Shown: positions 28,671 to 37,771, counted from the first letter of the stretch. The stretch is 37,771 nucleotides of DNA from an uncultured Bacilli bacterium (GCA_947629815.1 CANRFG010000010.1:1-37771); one strand, 5' to 3'. Numbers and translations are program-made. The notes: a model not told the origin generated them from the sequence alone.

Positions 28671-28904
28671 ATGAATAATGAAGTTTTTGATGCAACTTTT
28701 AAAAATGTATTTGAAAAAATACGTATTATAGCAGGTATAATAGATAAACAAAATGAAAAAATAGATAATTTAGAAAAAAAAGTACATATATTAGAACTTA
28801 AAAATATTATAAATGATCAATCATTAGATATGAACACAAGACAAGATGCTCAAAATGAACTTGCTAGTCTTTTAAACAAAGAACAAAATAAGAAATCAAA
28901 ATAA
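28671..28904 (+). CDS. Small coiled-coil protein B (paralog of A); start corrected from 28650 to ATG 28671
   Basis: SLDMNTRQDAQNELASLL matches protein A; SD GGAGGG before 28671; TTG 28650 lies inside the -10 box. Confidence 0.72.
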   Translation: MNNEVFDATFKNVFEKIRIIAGIIDKQNEKIDNLEKKVHILELKNIINDQSLDMNTRQDAQNELASLLNKEQNKKSK

Positions 28905-28929
28905 AAGAGGAACTAATCCTCTTATTTTT
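28903..28929 (+). terminator. Intrinsic terminator
   Basis: AAGAGGA-ACTAA-TCCTCTTATTTTTAT. Confidence 0.78.
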
Positions 28930-28944
28930 ATGTATATAATTAAT

Positions 28945-29403
28945 TTATTTACTTTTAGTTGAATTTTGAATTAAGTTTTCATTACTTCTTGTACTAGCTA
29001 ATATTATAACTTGATTATACATTTCTTTATCTATTTTTTCTAATCTTACCATTAAATCACGATATACAATCCAATAATTTGTATTTGTTATATTTGATAT
29101 TTCTTCTAATGTTTTTCCACTTATATAAAGTTTAGCGCATGTTAAAACTCTTTTTTTAACATCAGCATCATTAATAGTTTTTGGCTTATTTTCGTTTAAT
29201 TTGTTATCAATTTCATCAGTTAAATTGTTATTTTTTTTATATCTATTAATATAATCTGATACAGTAGCATTACTTATTTTAAAAAAATTATTACTGAAAT
29301 ACTCTGCTATCTTCCTAGTTGATACACCAGGATTATTAATAAAATATTCCCCTATTAAATTTATTCTTTCTTCTCTTTCTTCATCTGTAAAATTAGCAGC
29401 CAT
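28945..29403 (-). CDS. SpoIIID-like / HTH DNA-binding protein
   Basis: GVSTRKIAEYFSN...ISNATVSDYINRY and KTLEEISNITNTNYWIVYRDLMVRLEKIDKEMYNQV resemble SpoIIID-type HTH. Confidence 0.5.
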   Translation of the reverse strand: MAANFTDEEREERINLIGEYFINNPGVSTRKIAEYFSNNFFKISNATVSDYINRYKKNNNLTDEIDNKLNENKPKTINDADVKKRVLTCAKLYISGKTLEEISNITNTNYWIVYRDLMVRLEKIDKEMYNQVIILASTRSNENLIQNSTKSK

Positions 29404-31203
29404 TTACTCATCCTCCATTGATAATACTGATAAAAATGCTTCTTGTGGTATTTCTACACTACCTACCATTTTCATTCTTTTTTTACCTTCTTTTTGTTTT
29501 TCTAGCAATTTTCTTTTTCTTGAAACATCTCCTCCATAACATTTCGCTAAAACATCTTTTCTAACTGCTTTTACTGTTTCACGAGCAATTGCTTTATTTC
29601 CAATACAAGCTTGAATTGGTACTTCAAATTGTTGTCTTGGGATTAATTTTTTTAAATTTTCAGTTATAACTTTTCCTCTTTTATAAGCAAAATCTTTATG
29701 AACTATTATACTTAATGCATCTATTGCTTCACCATTTAATAATATATCCATTTTAACTAAATCACTGCTTTTATATCCAATTAATTCATAATCAAATGAA
29801 GCATATCCTTTAGTCGCACTTTTTAATTTGTCAAAAAAGTCATAAACTATTTCAGATAAAGGTATATCATAATGAATATTTACTCTCATTTCATCTAAAT
29901 ATTCCATAGATACATAACTTCCTCTTTTATCTTGACACAATTCCATAATTGGTCCTATATACTCACTAGGTACAAATATATTTGTTCTTATATAAGGTTC
30001 TTTTATATCTTTTATTTTTACTTTATCTGGCATTTTAACAGGACTATCTACTTTTATAATACTTCCATCTGTTAATTCAACTTCATATATAACTGAAGGT
30101 GAAGTTGCGATTAAATCTATTTTAAATTCTCTTTCTATTCTTTCTTCTATTATTTCCATATGTAAAAGTCCTAAAAAACCACATCTAAATCCAAATCCTA
30201 GTGCCTTAGATGTTTCTGGTTCAAATTCTAAAGCTGCATCATTTAATTTTAATTTTTCTAATGCATCTCTTAAATCAGGATATTTTGAAGATTCGATTGG
30301 ATATATTCCACAAAATACCATTGGTTTCATAGGTTTATAGCCTTTTAAAGCTTCTGAAACAGGATTATTATCTAAAGTTATAGTATCTCCTACTTTTACA
30401 TCACTTATACTTTTCATACTTGCGCATATTGTACCTACTTCCCCTGCAACAAGTTCATTTACTTTTTTTTCATATGGAGTATGTACGCAAAGTTCAACTA
30501 CATCATATGAAGCATTAGTTGATAACATTCTTATTTTATCTCCTACTTTTAGTTTACCATCAACTACTCTTATAGATGTAATTATTCCTCTGTATGCATC
30601 ATAACAACTATCGAATATTAGTGCTTTTAATTTATCATTTTTATTGCCAATAGGAGCTGGTATTTTTTTTATTATTGTTTCTACTAATTCTTTAATTCCT
30701 GTTCCATTTTTCGCACTCGTAAGTATTATCTCATCTTTATCAAATCCAAATGTATCTACAAGCTCTTTTGTTACTCTTTCTATATCAGCATTTGGTAAGT
30801 CTATTTTATTTATAACAGGTATTATTGTAAGATTATTTTCTAAGGCTAAATAAAGGTTTGCCAAAGTTTGTGCTTCTATTCCTTGCGCTGCATCTACTAC
30901 TAATATTGCGCCTTCACAAGCCGCTAAACTTCTACTTACTTCATATGAGAAATCTACATGACCTGGTGTATCTATCAAATGTAAATAATATGTTTCGTTA
31001 TTCATTTCGTATTTCAACTGAACAGCATTTAACTTAATAGTTATTCCACGCTCTCTTTCAAGTTCCATATTATCTAATAATTGTTCTTGTTTTTCTCTTT
31101 CAGTTATTGCGCCTGTAATTTCTAGTATTCTATCTGCTAAAGTACTTTTACCATGATCAATATGAGCAATTATAGAAAAATTTCTTATATTTTCTTGTTT
31201 CAT
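29404..31203 (-). CDS. lepA: Elongation factor 4
   Basis: [74 protein letters not shown]-like C-term. Confidence 0.97.
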   Translation of the reverse strand: MKQENIRNFSIIAHIDHGKSTLADRILEITGAITEREKQEQLLDNMELERERGITIKLNAVQLKYEMNNETYYLHLIDTPGHVDFSYEVSRSLAACEGAILVVDAAQGIEAQTLANLYLALENNLTIIPVINKIDLPNADIERVTKELVDTFGFDKDEIILTSAKNGTGIKELVETIIKKIPAPIGNKNDKLKALIFDSCYDAYRGIITSIRVVDGKLKVGDKIRMLSTNASYDVVELCVHTPYEKKVNELVAGEVGTICASMKSISDVKVGDTITLDNNPVSEALKGYKPMKPMVFCGIYPIESSKYPDLRDALEKLKLNDAALEFEPETSKALGFGFRCGFLGLLHMEIIEERIEREFKIDLIATSPSVIYEVELTDGSIIKVDSPVKMPDKVKIKDIKEPYIRTNIFVPSEYIGPIMELCQDKRGSYVSMEYLDEMRVNIHYDIPLSEIVYDFFDKLKSATKGYASFDYELIGYKSSDLVKMDILLNGEAIDALSIIVHKDFAYKRGKVITENLKKLIPRQQFEVPIQACIGNKAIARETVKAVRKDVLAKCYGGDVSRKRKLLEKQKEGKKRMKMVGSVEIPQEAFLSVLSMEDE

Positions 31204-31250
31204 GTTTTCACCTTCTTTTTATTTAATGTTAAATTTAATATAAAAGTCCA

Positions 31251-31271
31251 CCTAGTTAATAGGTGGAGAAA
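31251..31271 (-). terminator. Intrinsic terminator after GtrA gene
   Basis: Minus strand TCCACCTATTAACTAGGTGGA followed by CTTTTATATT. Confidence 0.6.
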
Positions 31272-31289
31272 CATTTATAGTATAAATGT

Positions 31290-31706
31290 TTATTTACTTT
31301 TAAATACAAATAATTTACTAAATACATAATTTAATACTATTACTATAACTTGATTTATTACTTTTGCAATCATATCGTCCATTTTTATAAGTTCAACAAA
31401 TACATACATAAGAAGTACATCTATTATTAGTGATAGTAATCTGTATTTAACAAATTGATAAACTTGTATTAATACTTGTTTTTTATCTTTTTCTTTATCT
31501 TTAAATACAAATAATTTATTAGTTACATATGCAAAAGCGACTGATATAATCCAAGAAATAACATTGCTTATTAAATAATTTATTCCAAATATTTTAGCAA
31601 ATATAAAGTACGCTACTATTGAAACTAAAGTAGTTAAAACTCCTACTATTAAGTAATTTACTATTTCTTCGTATTTTTTATATAATTTCATGCACTTATT
31701 TATCAT
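31290..31706 (-). CDS. GtrA-family membrane protein
   Basis: Four TM segments, YLIVGVLTTLVSIVAYFIFAKIFG...NKLFVFKDKEK. Confidence 0.88.
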   Translation of the reverse strand: MINKCMKLYKKYEEIVNYLIVGVLTTLVSIVAYFIFAKIFGINYLISNVISWIISVAFAYVTNKLFVFKDKEKDKKQVLIQVYQFVKYRLLSLIIDVLLMYVFVELIKMDDMIAKVINQVIVIVLNYVFSKLFVFKSK

Positions 31707-32637
31707 TGTCTTTTTCTGTTTCCTTTACTAAATATATAGGTCTTTTCTTAATTTCTAAATACGCTTTTGATATATACTGACCAATTATTCCTAAACAAAA
31801 TAATTGTATACCACTTACAAAGAAAATAATACATATCATACTTGGCCAACCTGCAACAGGATCTCCTACTACTAATGTTTTTATAATTATAACTACTATC
31901 ATTATAAATGAAATTAAACAAAATATTATTCCAATTATAGAAGATATAGCTAAAGGAGCAGTTGAGAAAGCAATTATACTTTCAAGTGAATAACCAAATA
32001 ATTTCCAAAATGACCATTTTGTAGTTCCTGCAACTCTTTCTACATTTTCATATTCTAACCATTTTGTTTCATATCCTACCCAACTAAATATTCCTTTTGA
32101 AAATCTATTGTATTCTTTTAGTTCAAGTATAGAATCAACCATTTGTCTTGTCATTAATCTAAAATCTCTTGCGCCATCTACAATTTCAGTTTTAGAAATT
32201 TTATTTATTAGTTTATAGTAACAACGAGCAAAGAAACTTCTTATTTTTGGTTCTCCTTTTCTTGTTACTCTTCTTGTTGCGACGCAATCATAATTATCAT
32301 TTTTTATATAATTGTACATATCTGGTATTAATGAAGGAGGGTCTTGTAAATCAACATCCATTATAGCTACATAATCTCCAACTGATGCTTCAAGTCCTGC
32401 AAGCATTGCAGCTTCTTTACCAAAATTTCTTGAAAATGATACATATCTAACTCTTTTATCTTTTTTAGAAAGTTCACGAGCTACTTGCAAAGTTTTGTCT
32501 TTTGAACCATCATTTACAAATATAAACTCAAATTCTACTTTTTTCATTTGTTCTGCTATTTTAGTTATTTCTTTATAAAATATTGGCATTGCTTCTTCTT
32601 CGTTATAGCAAGGAACAACTATAGATATTTTTTCCAT
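31696..32637 (-). CDS. Family 2 glycosyltransferase (DPM1/GtrB-like) with C-terminal TM helices
   Basis: ISIVVPCYNEEEAMPIFYKEI, FVNDGSKDKT, MDVDLQDPPSLI, GARDFRLM. Confidence 0.92.
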   Translation of the reverse strand: MEKISIVVPCYNEEEAMPIFYKEITKIAEQMKKVEFEFIFVNDGSKDKTLQVARELSKKDKRVRYVSFSRNFGKEAAMLAGLEASVGDYVAIMDVDLQDPPSLIPDMYNYIKNDNYDCVATRRVTRKGEPKIRSFFARCYYKLINKISKTEIVDGARDFRLMTRQMVDSILELKEYNRFSKGIFSWVGYETKWLEYENVERVAGTTKWSFWKLFGYSLESIIAFSTAPLAISSIIGIIFCLISFIMIVVIIIKTLVVGDPVAGWPSMICIIFFVSGIQLFCLGIIGQYISKAYLEIKKRPIYLVKETEKDNDK

Positions 32638-32665
32638 AAAACCACCAATTTAATTATACAATATA

Positions 32666-32700
32666 CAAAAAAAGAAAGCAAATTAATTTTCTTTACTTTT
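32666..32700 (-). terminator. Intrinsic terminator of ger operon
   Basis: Minus strand AAAGAAAATTAATTTGCTTTCTTTTTTT. Confidence 0.6.
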
Positions 32701-33765
32701 TTTCATTCTATCTATTTTGATTTTAATTGAAATTAGTATAATAATAAACAACAATAAATACTTAAAATATATTGCTATATTATAAACATAGGCATTATAT
32801 AAAGTTGTATTTTTAAATACTACATTAGATGCAAGAAGAATTAAAAATGTTATTATATATACTATTAATTTGTTATTATTTTTTTTAATTGTGTTTGTCA
32901 TAAAATATACTGATAAGCTTATATTTATAATTAAACAAAATATCCATTGTATAACTATTATATTTTCTATTCTATCTAGGAAATTAAATATATTTATTCT
33001 TTTTAATGCTATATATTCTGGATATAAATATATTTTTGTTAAATCTATTCCTAAATTTCCTATTATTAAAATTACTGTTAAAAATATTAGTATCATGGAT
33101 ATTATATATCCAACAGTTACATAAGCATTTATTTTTTTATTGTCTACTAATGTATTTTTAGGAACAATTAAAAAAAGTATAGTAGGCATAATATTAAGCA
33201 TTAATATATATATACTACCTTTAATAGGTGGCTGTATTCCAAATTCTAAAAATGGTTTTATATTTGATAATTCAAAATTATTTAATAGTCCTATACCTCC
33301 TATTAAAAACGATATTAAACTTATAATTAATAATATAAAAGATGTTCTACTTATTACTTCTATTCCTTTTACATTTATATATATTATTACGAATACAAAC
33401 ATTAATCCAATAAATAGTATTGGTGTTTCTGATAGAAATTGTGAACTTATAAACCCTATTAAATCATAAAATAAACTAACACTTGTTATAAATATTATTA
33501 TCGCTATTAAATAATTTATTATAGTGCCAAAAGTTTTACCAAATAATTTTTTGTTTTTTTCTGGTAAAGGTAAATCTGGTTCATAATTAAATATGTATAA
33601 AAATAAGAACATTAATGAAAATCCTATAACAGCAGATATTATTACACCAATCCAAGCATCTACACCTGATGATTTTACTAATGTATAAAAACCTTTTCCA
33701 AATGTAGCAGATATTATTACCATAATTATCATACTTGTAAGTTGTAATGAATTAATTTTCTTCAT
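32683..33765 (-). CDS. GerAB-family spore germination permease
   Basis: Ten-TM-type hydrophobic profile; position next to GerAC and GerAA; I(N/S)SLQLTSMIIMVIISATFG N-terminus. Confidence 0.85.
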   Translation of the reverse strand: MKKINSLQLTSMIIMVIISATFGKGFYTLVKSSGVDAWIGVIISAVIGFSLMFLFLYIFNYEPDLPLPEKNKKLFGKTFGTIINYLIAIIIFITSVSLFYDLIGFISSQFLSETPILFIGLMFVFVIIYINVKGIEVISRTSFILLIISLISFLIGGIGLLNNFELSNIKPFLEFGIQPPIKGSIYILMLNIMPTILFLIVPKNTLVDNKKINAYVTVGYIISMILIFLTVILIIGNLGIDLTKIYLYPEYIALKRINIFNFLDRIENIIVIQWIFCLIINISLSVYFMTNTIKKNNNKLIVYIITFLILLASNVVFKNTTLYNAYVYNIAIYFKYLLLFIIILISIKIKIDRMKKSKEN

Positions 33766-34939
33766 CTGGTATCACCGTTATAATATTTCCCTTTCCTTTA
33801 AGCGTAAAATCTACTTTTGTATCTATTTGTAAATTTTCTAGGTTTTTACTATACCATTCATCTTTTATTGTTTTATAATATTTAGGATTTGATTTATATA
33901 TTGTATCTGCAAATCCAAATATATCTGTTTTATATTCATTTATAGTTTTATTTAAAACAGAATTTATATTTTGTTTTATTTTTTCTTCTGTTTTCTTTTC
34001 TATTTCTTGTATAACTTTTATATCATTTAAATCATAATCACAATCTATTTCTTTTATATTACCATTTCCATTTACTTTTATTTTCATTTGTAGTTTATCT
34101 TGAATTGGACTTATATCTACTTTAGGCTTCATGAGTTCTATTGTTATATATTTATTTTTTCCACATTCTATATTTACTAATGTATCTTTAACTTTTTTAT
34201 TTACGAGATTTGCTGACATGCTTTCATCTTCTGTTAAATATCCTACTAATTTATCTTTTTTAAATACCGCTAATCCTTGTAAAACTACTTTTGCATCTGA
34301 TGAAACATCTTTTAGTGATTCTGTATTTTCTCCTTTATCTACGCTTCCTACTACTTTAACTGTACTCATAACTATATCTTGTCTATCATTAAGGTATGTT
34401 TTTACTTGATATTCAAATGTGTTATTTTCACTAACACCTAAATACTTTGAGTCTGATGATATACTATCTACTATATTTTTTGAACTTATTGTTTCAAGAG
34501 GAGTTAAAATTTTTAAAACATCTTCTGCTTTACTTTCTTTAGCAACTATTATTTGTGATTGTTTTCTTGCTTCTGGATTTCTCATAAAGAAATCAAATAT
34601 TTGTGATATTCCTTCTTTAGCTAAATCTTCACCAATTACTATTAATTGTAAATGATTTATATATAATCTTCTAGGGGATTCTAAAACTATTTTTCTAAGT
34701 GCTTCTTGTATTGTTTCTCCTTTTGTTTCATATGTTATAAATTTTGATTGTTCTCCTGTACTATTAGTATCACTTCCAACTTTTTGTGTATTTACTACTT
34801 GTATTGTAAGCAAGTAATTATCATCTTTTTTATCTATTCCTATGGCTGTTGTTATTGATAAACTATTTATTTCTCTATAGTTATAACACCCAGTAAATAA
34901 AAATATAACAAGTAAAACAAGTATTTTATTCTTCATCAT
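33752..34939 (-). CDS. Ger(x)C-family spore germination lipoprotein
   Basis: Lipobox VIFLFTGC, YREINSLSITTAIGIDK, ESPRRLYINHLQLIVIGEDLAKEGISQIFDFFMRNPEAR. Confidence 0.93.
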   Translation of the reverse strand: MMKNKILVLLVIFLFTGCYNYREINSLSITTAIGIDKKDDNYLLTIQVVNTQKVGSDTNSTGEQSKFITYETKGETIQEALRKIVLESPRRLYINHLQLIVIGEDLAKEGISQIFDFFMRNPEARKQSQIIVAKESKAEDVLKILTPLETISSKNIVDSISSDSKYLGVSENNTFEYQVKTYLNDRQDIVMSTVKVVGSVDKGENTESLKDVSSDAKVVLQGLAVFKKDKLVGYLTEDESMSANLVNKKVKDTLVNIECGKNKYITIELMKPKVDISPIQDKLQMKIKVNGNGNIKEIDCDYDLNDIKVIQEIEKKTEEKIKQNINSVLNKTINEYKTDIFGFADTIYKSNPKYYKTIKDEWYSKNLENLQIDTKVDFTLKGKGNIITVIPDEEN

Positions 34940-36389
34940 CAGTGCTCCTTTGCTTTATTGTATTATTGGATAAGTATTCTGGTCTTCTTGTTAATAATTT
35001 TGCTGGAAGTTTTATTAAACTATTTTTTAATCCACTTAAATTTATTGGTACTAAAGGCATTAAGTAAGGTTTACCAAATGATTCTATACTACATATTCTT
35101 ATTATAAATATTATAAATACTACTACTACACCTATCATTCCCATAAATACTGCTCCTACCATAAATAATAGTCTATATATTCTAAGTGTATTTATAAATT
35201 CAAGTTCTGTAAATGGCAAGGAACTGATAGATGTTATAGCGACTATAATTATCATTATCTGTGATACTATTCCTGCATTTACTGCTGCATCTCCAAGTAT
35301 AAGTGCTCCAACTATAGATAAAGCACTTCCTGTTGTCGTAGGTGTTCTTAAATCACTTTCTCTTAATATTTCAAATGATATTATCAACATAAGTGCTTCT
35401 ACAAAGGCAGGAAATGGTACACCATCTCTTTGAACTGCAAAACTTACTAGTAAATCGGTTGGTATCATTTCTTGATTATATGTTACTAATGATATATATA
35501 TGGCTGGTGTCATTATTGATATCATAAAGGCAAGGAACTTTAATATTCTTGTAAATGATACATTTGTATCTTTTCCATATTCATCTTCCATTGTTTTAAA
35601 GAAGTCTTGTAGTAAAGCAGGAATTATTATTACATATGGGCTGTTATCTACAACTATTGCGATTTTACCTTGTAATAATGCATCTGATACTACATCTGGT
35701 CTTTCTGTTGTTTGTGCTGTTGGAAATTTTACTTTTTCATCTACTATTAAATTTTTTATAACACCACTATTTATAACACCTGAAATATTTATTTTTGATA
35801 GTCTTTTTTTTACTTCGTTTACTAAGTCTTCTTTAACTATCCCATTTATGTATAATATTCCTATACTTGTATCTGTATATTTTCCTATATTCATTTTGTC
35901 TATCCATAAGTCGTTTGTTTTTATTCTTTTTTTTATAAGTCCTAAATTAGTTTGTATATCTTCAACAAATGAGTCTTTTGCTCCTCTTACTGTATCTTCT
36001 GTTGTTGATGGGGAAATTGACCTATTTAAGTTTGCTTTTGTTTCTAACGCTATTGCTTTTGTTTCATTTTCTATTAGTAATATTGTAAAACCTTTATGTA
36101 AATAAAAGCATAAATCTTGGTAATCTTCAATTTCTGTTACTTTAAAGTTTGATATACTATTTTTTATTTTTCCATATAAACCTAAACCTGTAATTGATTT
36201 TATTTTATTTAAACTTCTTATTACAAAGTCGCTTATTTTATCACTAGAGGTTAAAGGTTCATTGTATATTATATATATTTTCTTTCTACCTATATATTTT
36301 TCTCTATATATAATATCATCTGAGTCTTTAGTATCTTTTTTTAATTTTCTAACTATTTCTTCTATATTGTTTAGCATATAAATCACCAA
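34926..36389 (-). CDS. GerA-family spore germination protein
   Basis: PTAQTTERPDVVSDALLQGKIAIVVDNSPYVIIIPALLQDFF, TRILKFLAFMISIMTPAIYISLVTYNQEMIPTDLL, PFPAFVEALMLIISFEILRESDLRTP. Confidence 0.95.
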   Translation of the reverse strand: MVIYMLNNIEEIVRKLKKDTKDSDDIIYREKYIGRKKIYIIYNEPLTSSDKISDFVIRSLNKIKSITGLGLYGKIKNSISNFKVTEIEDYQDLCFYLHKGFTILLIENETKAIALETKANLNRSISPSTTEDTVRGAKDSFVEDIQTNLGLIKKRIKTNDLWIDKMNIGKYTDTSIGILYINGIVKEDLVNEVKKRLSKINISGVINSGVIKNLIVDEKVKFPTAQTTERPDVVSDALLQGKIAIVVDNSPYVIIIPALLQDFFKTMEDEYGKDTNVSFTRILKFLAFMISIMTPAIYISLVTYNQEMIPTDLLVSFAVQRDGVPFPAFVEALMLIISFEILRESDLRTPTTTGSALSIVGALILGDAAVNAGIVSQIMIIIVAITSISSLPFTELEFINTLRIYRLLFMVGAVFMGMIGVVVVFIIFIIRICSIESFGKPYLMPLVPINLSGLKNSLIKLPAKLLTRRPEYLSNNTIKQRSTDDEE

Positions 36390-36416
36390 TTCCTAATACT
36401 ATTATGGAAAAAAGTT

Positions 36417-36444
36417 AAAAAAAAATTACATTTATTGTAATTTT
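36417..36444 (-). terminator. Hairpin upstream of ger operon
   Basis: Minus strand AAAATTACAATAAATGTAATTTTTTTTT. Confidence 0.5.
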
Positions 36445-36461
36445 AAGTTTATATAAAAGAA

Positions 36462-36484
36462 AAAACTATCAAATTGATAGTTTT
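36462..36484 (-). terminator. Intrinsic terminator of pilin gene 1
   Basis: AAAACTATCAA-A-TTGATAGTTTT, T-run on minus strand. Confidence 0.75.
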
Positions 36485-36489
36485 AAATG

Positions 36490-36855
36490 TTATTTACCAT
36501 TAACTAAAGTTGCTTTACCATCCTCATAATTAAATTTTTTGTCTTTGTTATAACTTGATACTGTACAGCCTTCTAATTTAACTTTATTATTTTCTGTTGT
36601 CTTAGTAGTACAATTAACTTGCGCTCCTGAATAGTCTGGTGTTACCTTTGTGATATCCACATCTTCACCTGCCATAAGTTCAATATAATATGAAGATTCT
36701 AATGCTTTTGCATATCCTTCTACTGAACGTTTTGCTGCTTCTAATCTTGCATTATCTACTACATTCATTATTATTGGTGTTGCGATTAATGCAATGATCG
36801 CTAAAATTACGATAACAGCTAATAATTCTACTAATGTAAATCCTTTCTTGTTCAT
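36490..36855 (-). CDS. Type IV pilin/pseudopilin-like protein
   Basis: MNKKGFTLVELLAVIVILAIIALIATPIIMNVV prepilin signal and hydrophobic helix. Confidence 0.9.
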   Translation of the reverse strand: MNKKGFTLVELLAVIVILAIIALIATPIIMNVVDNARLEAAKRSVEGYAKALESSYYIELMAGEDVDITKVTPDYSGAQVNCTTKTTENNKVKLEGCTVSSYNKDKKFNYEDGKATLVNGK

Positions 36856-36919
36856 TATTTATCACCTACCTCTACTATATATAGTCTAACACAACTTATT
36901 ATTTTTAGTCAATAATTTA
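36853..36919. repeat. 67-bp direct repeat copy 1 (pilin promoter/5' UTR)
   Basis: Identical to 37374-37440. Confidence 0.92.
36883..36912 (-). promoter_or_regulatory. Candidate promoter of pilin gene 1 (identical copy at 37404-37433 for pilin gene 2)
   Basis: Minus strand TTGACT-18-TAGACT. Confidence 0.55.
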
Positions 36920-36956
36920 CCACTTAATAATATAAAACATATGTAAACTATGAAAA

Positions 36957-36977
36957 AAGCTATCAAATTGATAGCTT
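36957..36977 (-). terminator. Intrinsic terminator of pilin gene 2
   Basis: AAGCTATCAA-A-TTGATAGCTT then T-run on minus strand. Confidence 0.75.
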
Positions 36978-36989
36978 ATACTAGTTAAA

Positions 36990-37376
36990 TTATGCACCAG
37001 CTCCAGCGGCAGTTTTATCTGCTTTACCATCTTTATAATCAAAAGTTGTTTTACTATCATATCCAGATACTGTACATTTTGATAATTCAATTTTGTTGTT
37101 TACAACTTTTATTCCATCTCCATTATTTCCACATGTAACTCTTGCTCCTGAATAATCTGCAGTAACAGTCTTAATATCTACATCTTGTCCAGACATAAGT
37201 TGAATATAATATGAAGATTCTAATGCTTTTGCATATCCTTCTACTGAACGTTTTGCTGCTTCTAATCTTGCATTATTTACAACATTCATTATTATTGGTG
37301 TTGCGATTAATGCAATGATAGCTAAAATTACGATAACAGCTAGTAACTCTACTAATGTAAATCCTTTCTTATTCAT
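36990..37376 (-). CDS. Type IV pilin/pseudopilin-like protein (tandem paralog)
   Basis: MNKKGFTLVELLAVIVILAIIALIATPIIMNVV; near-identical N-terminal half to 36490-36855. Confidence 0.9.
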   Translation of the reverse strand: MNKKGFTLVELLAVIVILAIIALIATPIIMNVVNNARLEAAKRSVEGYAKALESSYYIQLMSGQDVDIKTVTADYSGARVTCGNNGDGIKVVNNKIELSKCTVSGYDSKTTFDYKDGKADKTAAGAGA

Positions 37377-37440
37377 TATTTATCACCTACCTCTACTATA
37401 TATAGTCTAACACAACTTATTATTTTTAGTCAATAATTTA
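37374..37440. repeat. 67-bp direct repeat copy 2 (pilin promoter/5' UTR)
   Basis: Identical to 36853-36919. Confidence 0.92.
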
Positions 37441-37449
37441 ATATGAATC

Positions 37450-37478
37450 AAAAAATAAAAAAGTGAAAAATTTCACTT
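37450..37478 (-). terminator. Intrinsic terminator
   Basis: Minus strand AAGTGAAATTTTTCACTTTTTTATTTTTT. Confidence 0.7.
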
Positions 37479-37501
37479 AATAATATATAAAAAAACATAT
37501 T

Positions 37502-37771
37502 TTATTTTAATATTTCATTAATGTCATCTATACTTATATTTGTATATTTTGATATTGTATTACAATCTAATCCCTGTTTTAACATATTTTCTATTATGTT
37601 TTTCCTATCTTTTAAGGCGCCTATTTTTTCTCCTCTTTGAAGGCCCATCTTTTCTCCTTCTTCTTTTCCTAACTTAGTTGCATATTCTATTTGAGCATCC
37701 TTTACCATTTTCTCTTGTTTTTCTGCATCATATAATCCTAATATTTTCTCTTCTTCTAATAATCTTGTCAT
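37502..37771 (-). CDS. C-terminal part of Rpn/PD-(D/E)XK-type recombination-promoting nuclease (putative transposase) family protein; runs off window
   Basis: C-terminal KLGKEEGEKMGLQRGEKIGALKDRKNIIENMLKQGLDCNTISKYTNISIDDINEIL tail typical of the family; 5' end outside window. Confidence 0.5.
   Translation of the reverse strand: MTRLLEEEKILGLYDAEKQEKMVKDAQIEYATKLGKEEGEKMGLQRGEKIGALKDRKNIIENMLKQGLDCNTISKYTNISIDDINEILK

Noticed and set aside
30644-30853. Plus-strand ORF in lepA
   Set aside because: Antisense shadow.
32548-33469. Plus-strand ORFs 32548-32730, 32870-33124, 33140-33469
   Set aside because: Antisense to GT2/GerAB genes; AT-rich hydrophobic-looking artefacts.
34131-36105. Plus-strand ORFs 34131-34409, 34419-34655, 35500-36105 (the last 201 aa)
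   Set aside because: Antisense to GerAC/GerAA; length explained by low stop density opposite a conserved CDS.
1-37771. CRISPR arrays, tRNA or rRNA genes, prophage structural genes, IS-element terminal repeats
   Set aside because: Looked for; no regularly spaced repeats, tRNA cloverleaf/TPsiC motifs, rRNA-like sequence or phage morphogenesis proteins were seen.

Overview
Low-GC (AT-rich) Firmicutes/Bacilli-type chromosomal window, probably from a spore-forming gut-type lineage because it carries a complete gerA-type germination operon and YtxG/YtxH-like genes. Most genes are on the minus strand. The right two thirds (about 11.9-37.8 kb) are mostly core or housekeeping: RSH (p)ppGpp enzyme, GGDEF/SBP sensor, YtxH/YtxG operon, T-box-controlled leuS, GH31, pyruvate kinase, lepA, GtrA/GT2, gerA operon and tandem type IV pilin-like genes. 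The left third (about 0.3-11.9 kb) looks accessory. It holds a CYTH + PLP-decarboxylase pair, a blasticidin-S/cytidine deaminase-like gene, and a compact minus-strand operon of dTMP-kinase-like, GreA-like, U32 'peptidase', SAM methyltransferase, viperin/MoaA-like radical SAM and a second SAM methyltransferase. Next to it are a decayed HAD phosphatase, a LysR regulator, two NUDIX hydrolases and a peptidase E-like protein. The best candidate for an undescribed system is the U32/radical-SAM/double-methyltransferase/NMP-kinase/Gre-like operon at 2609-8056, possibly a nucleotide- or RNA-modifying or nucleoside-analogue pathway. All family calls are by eye from motifs; no searches were run.
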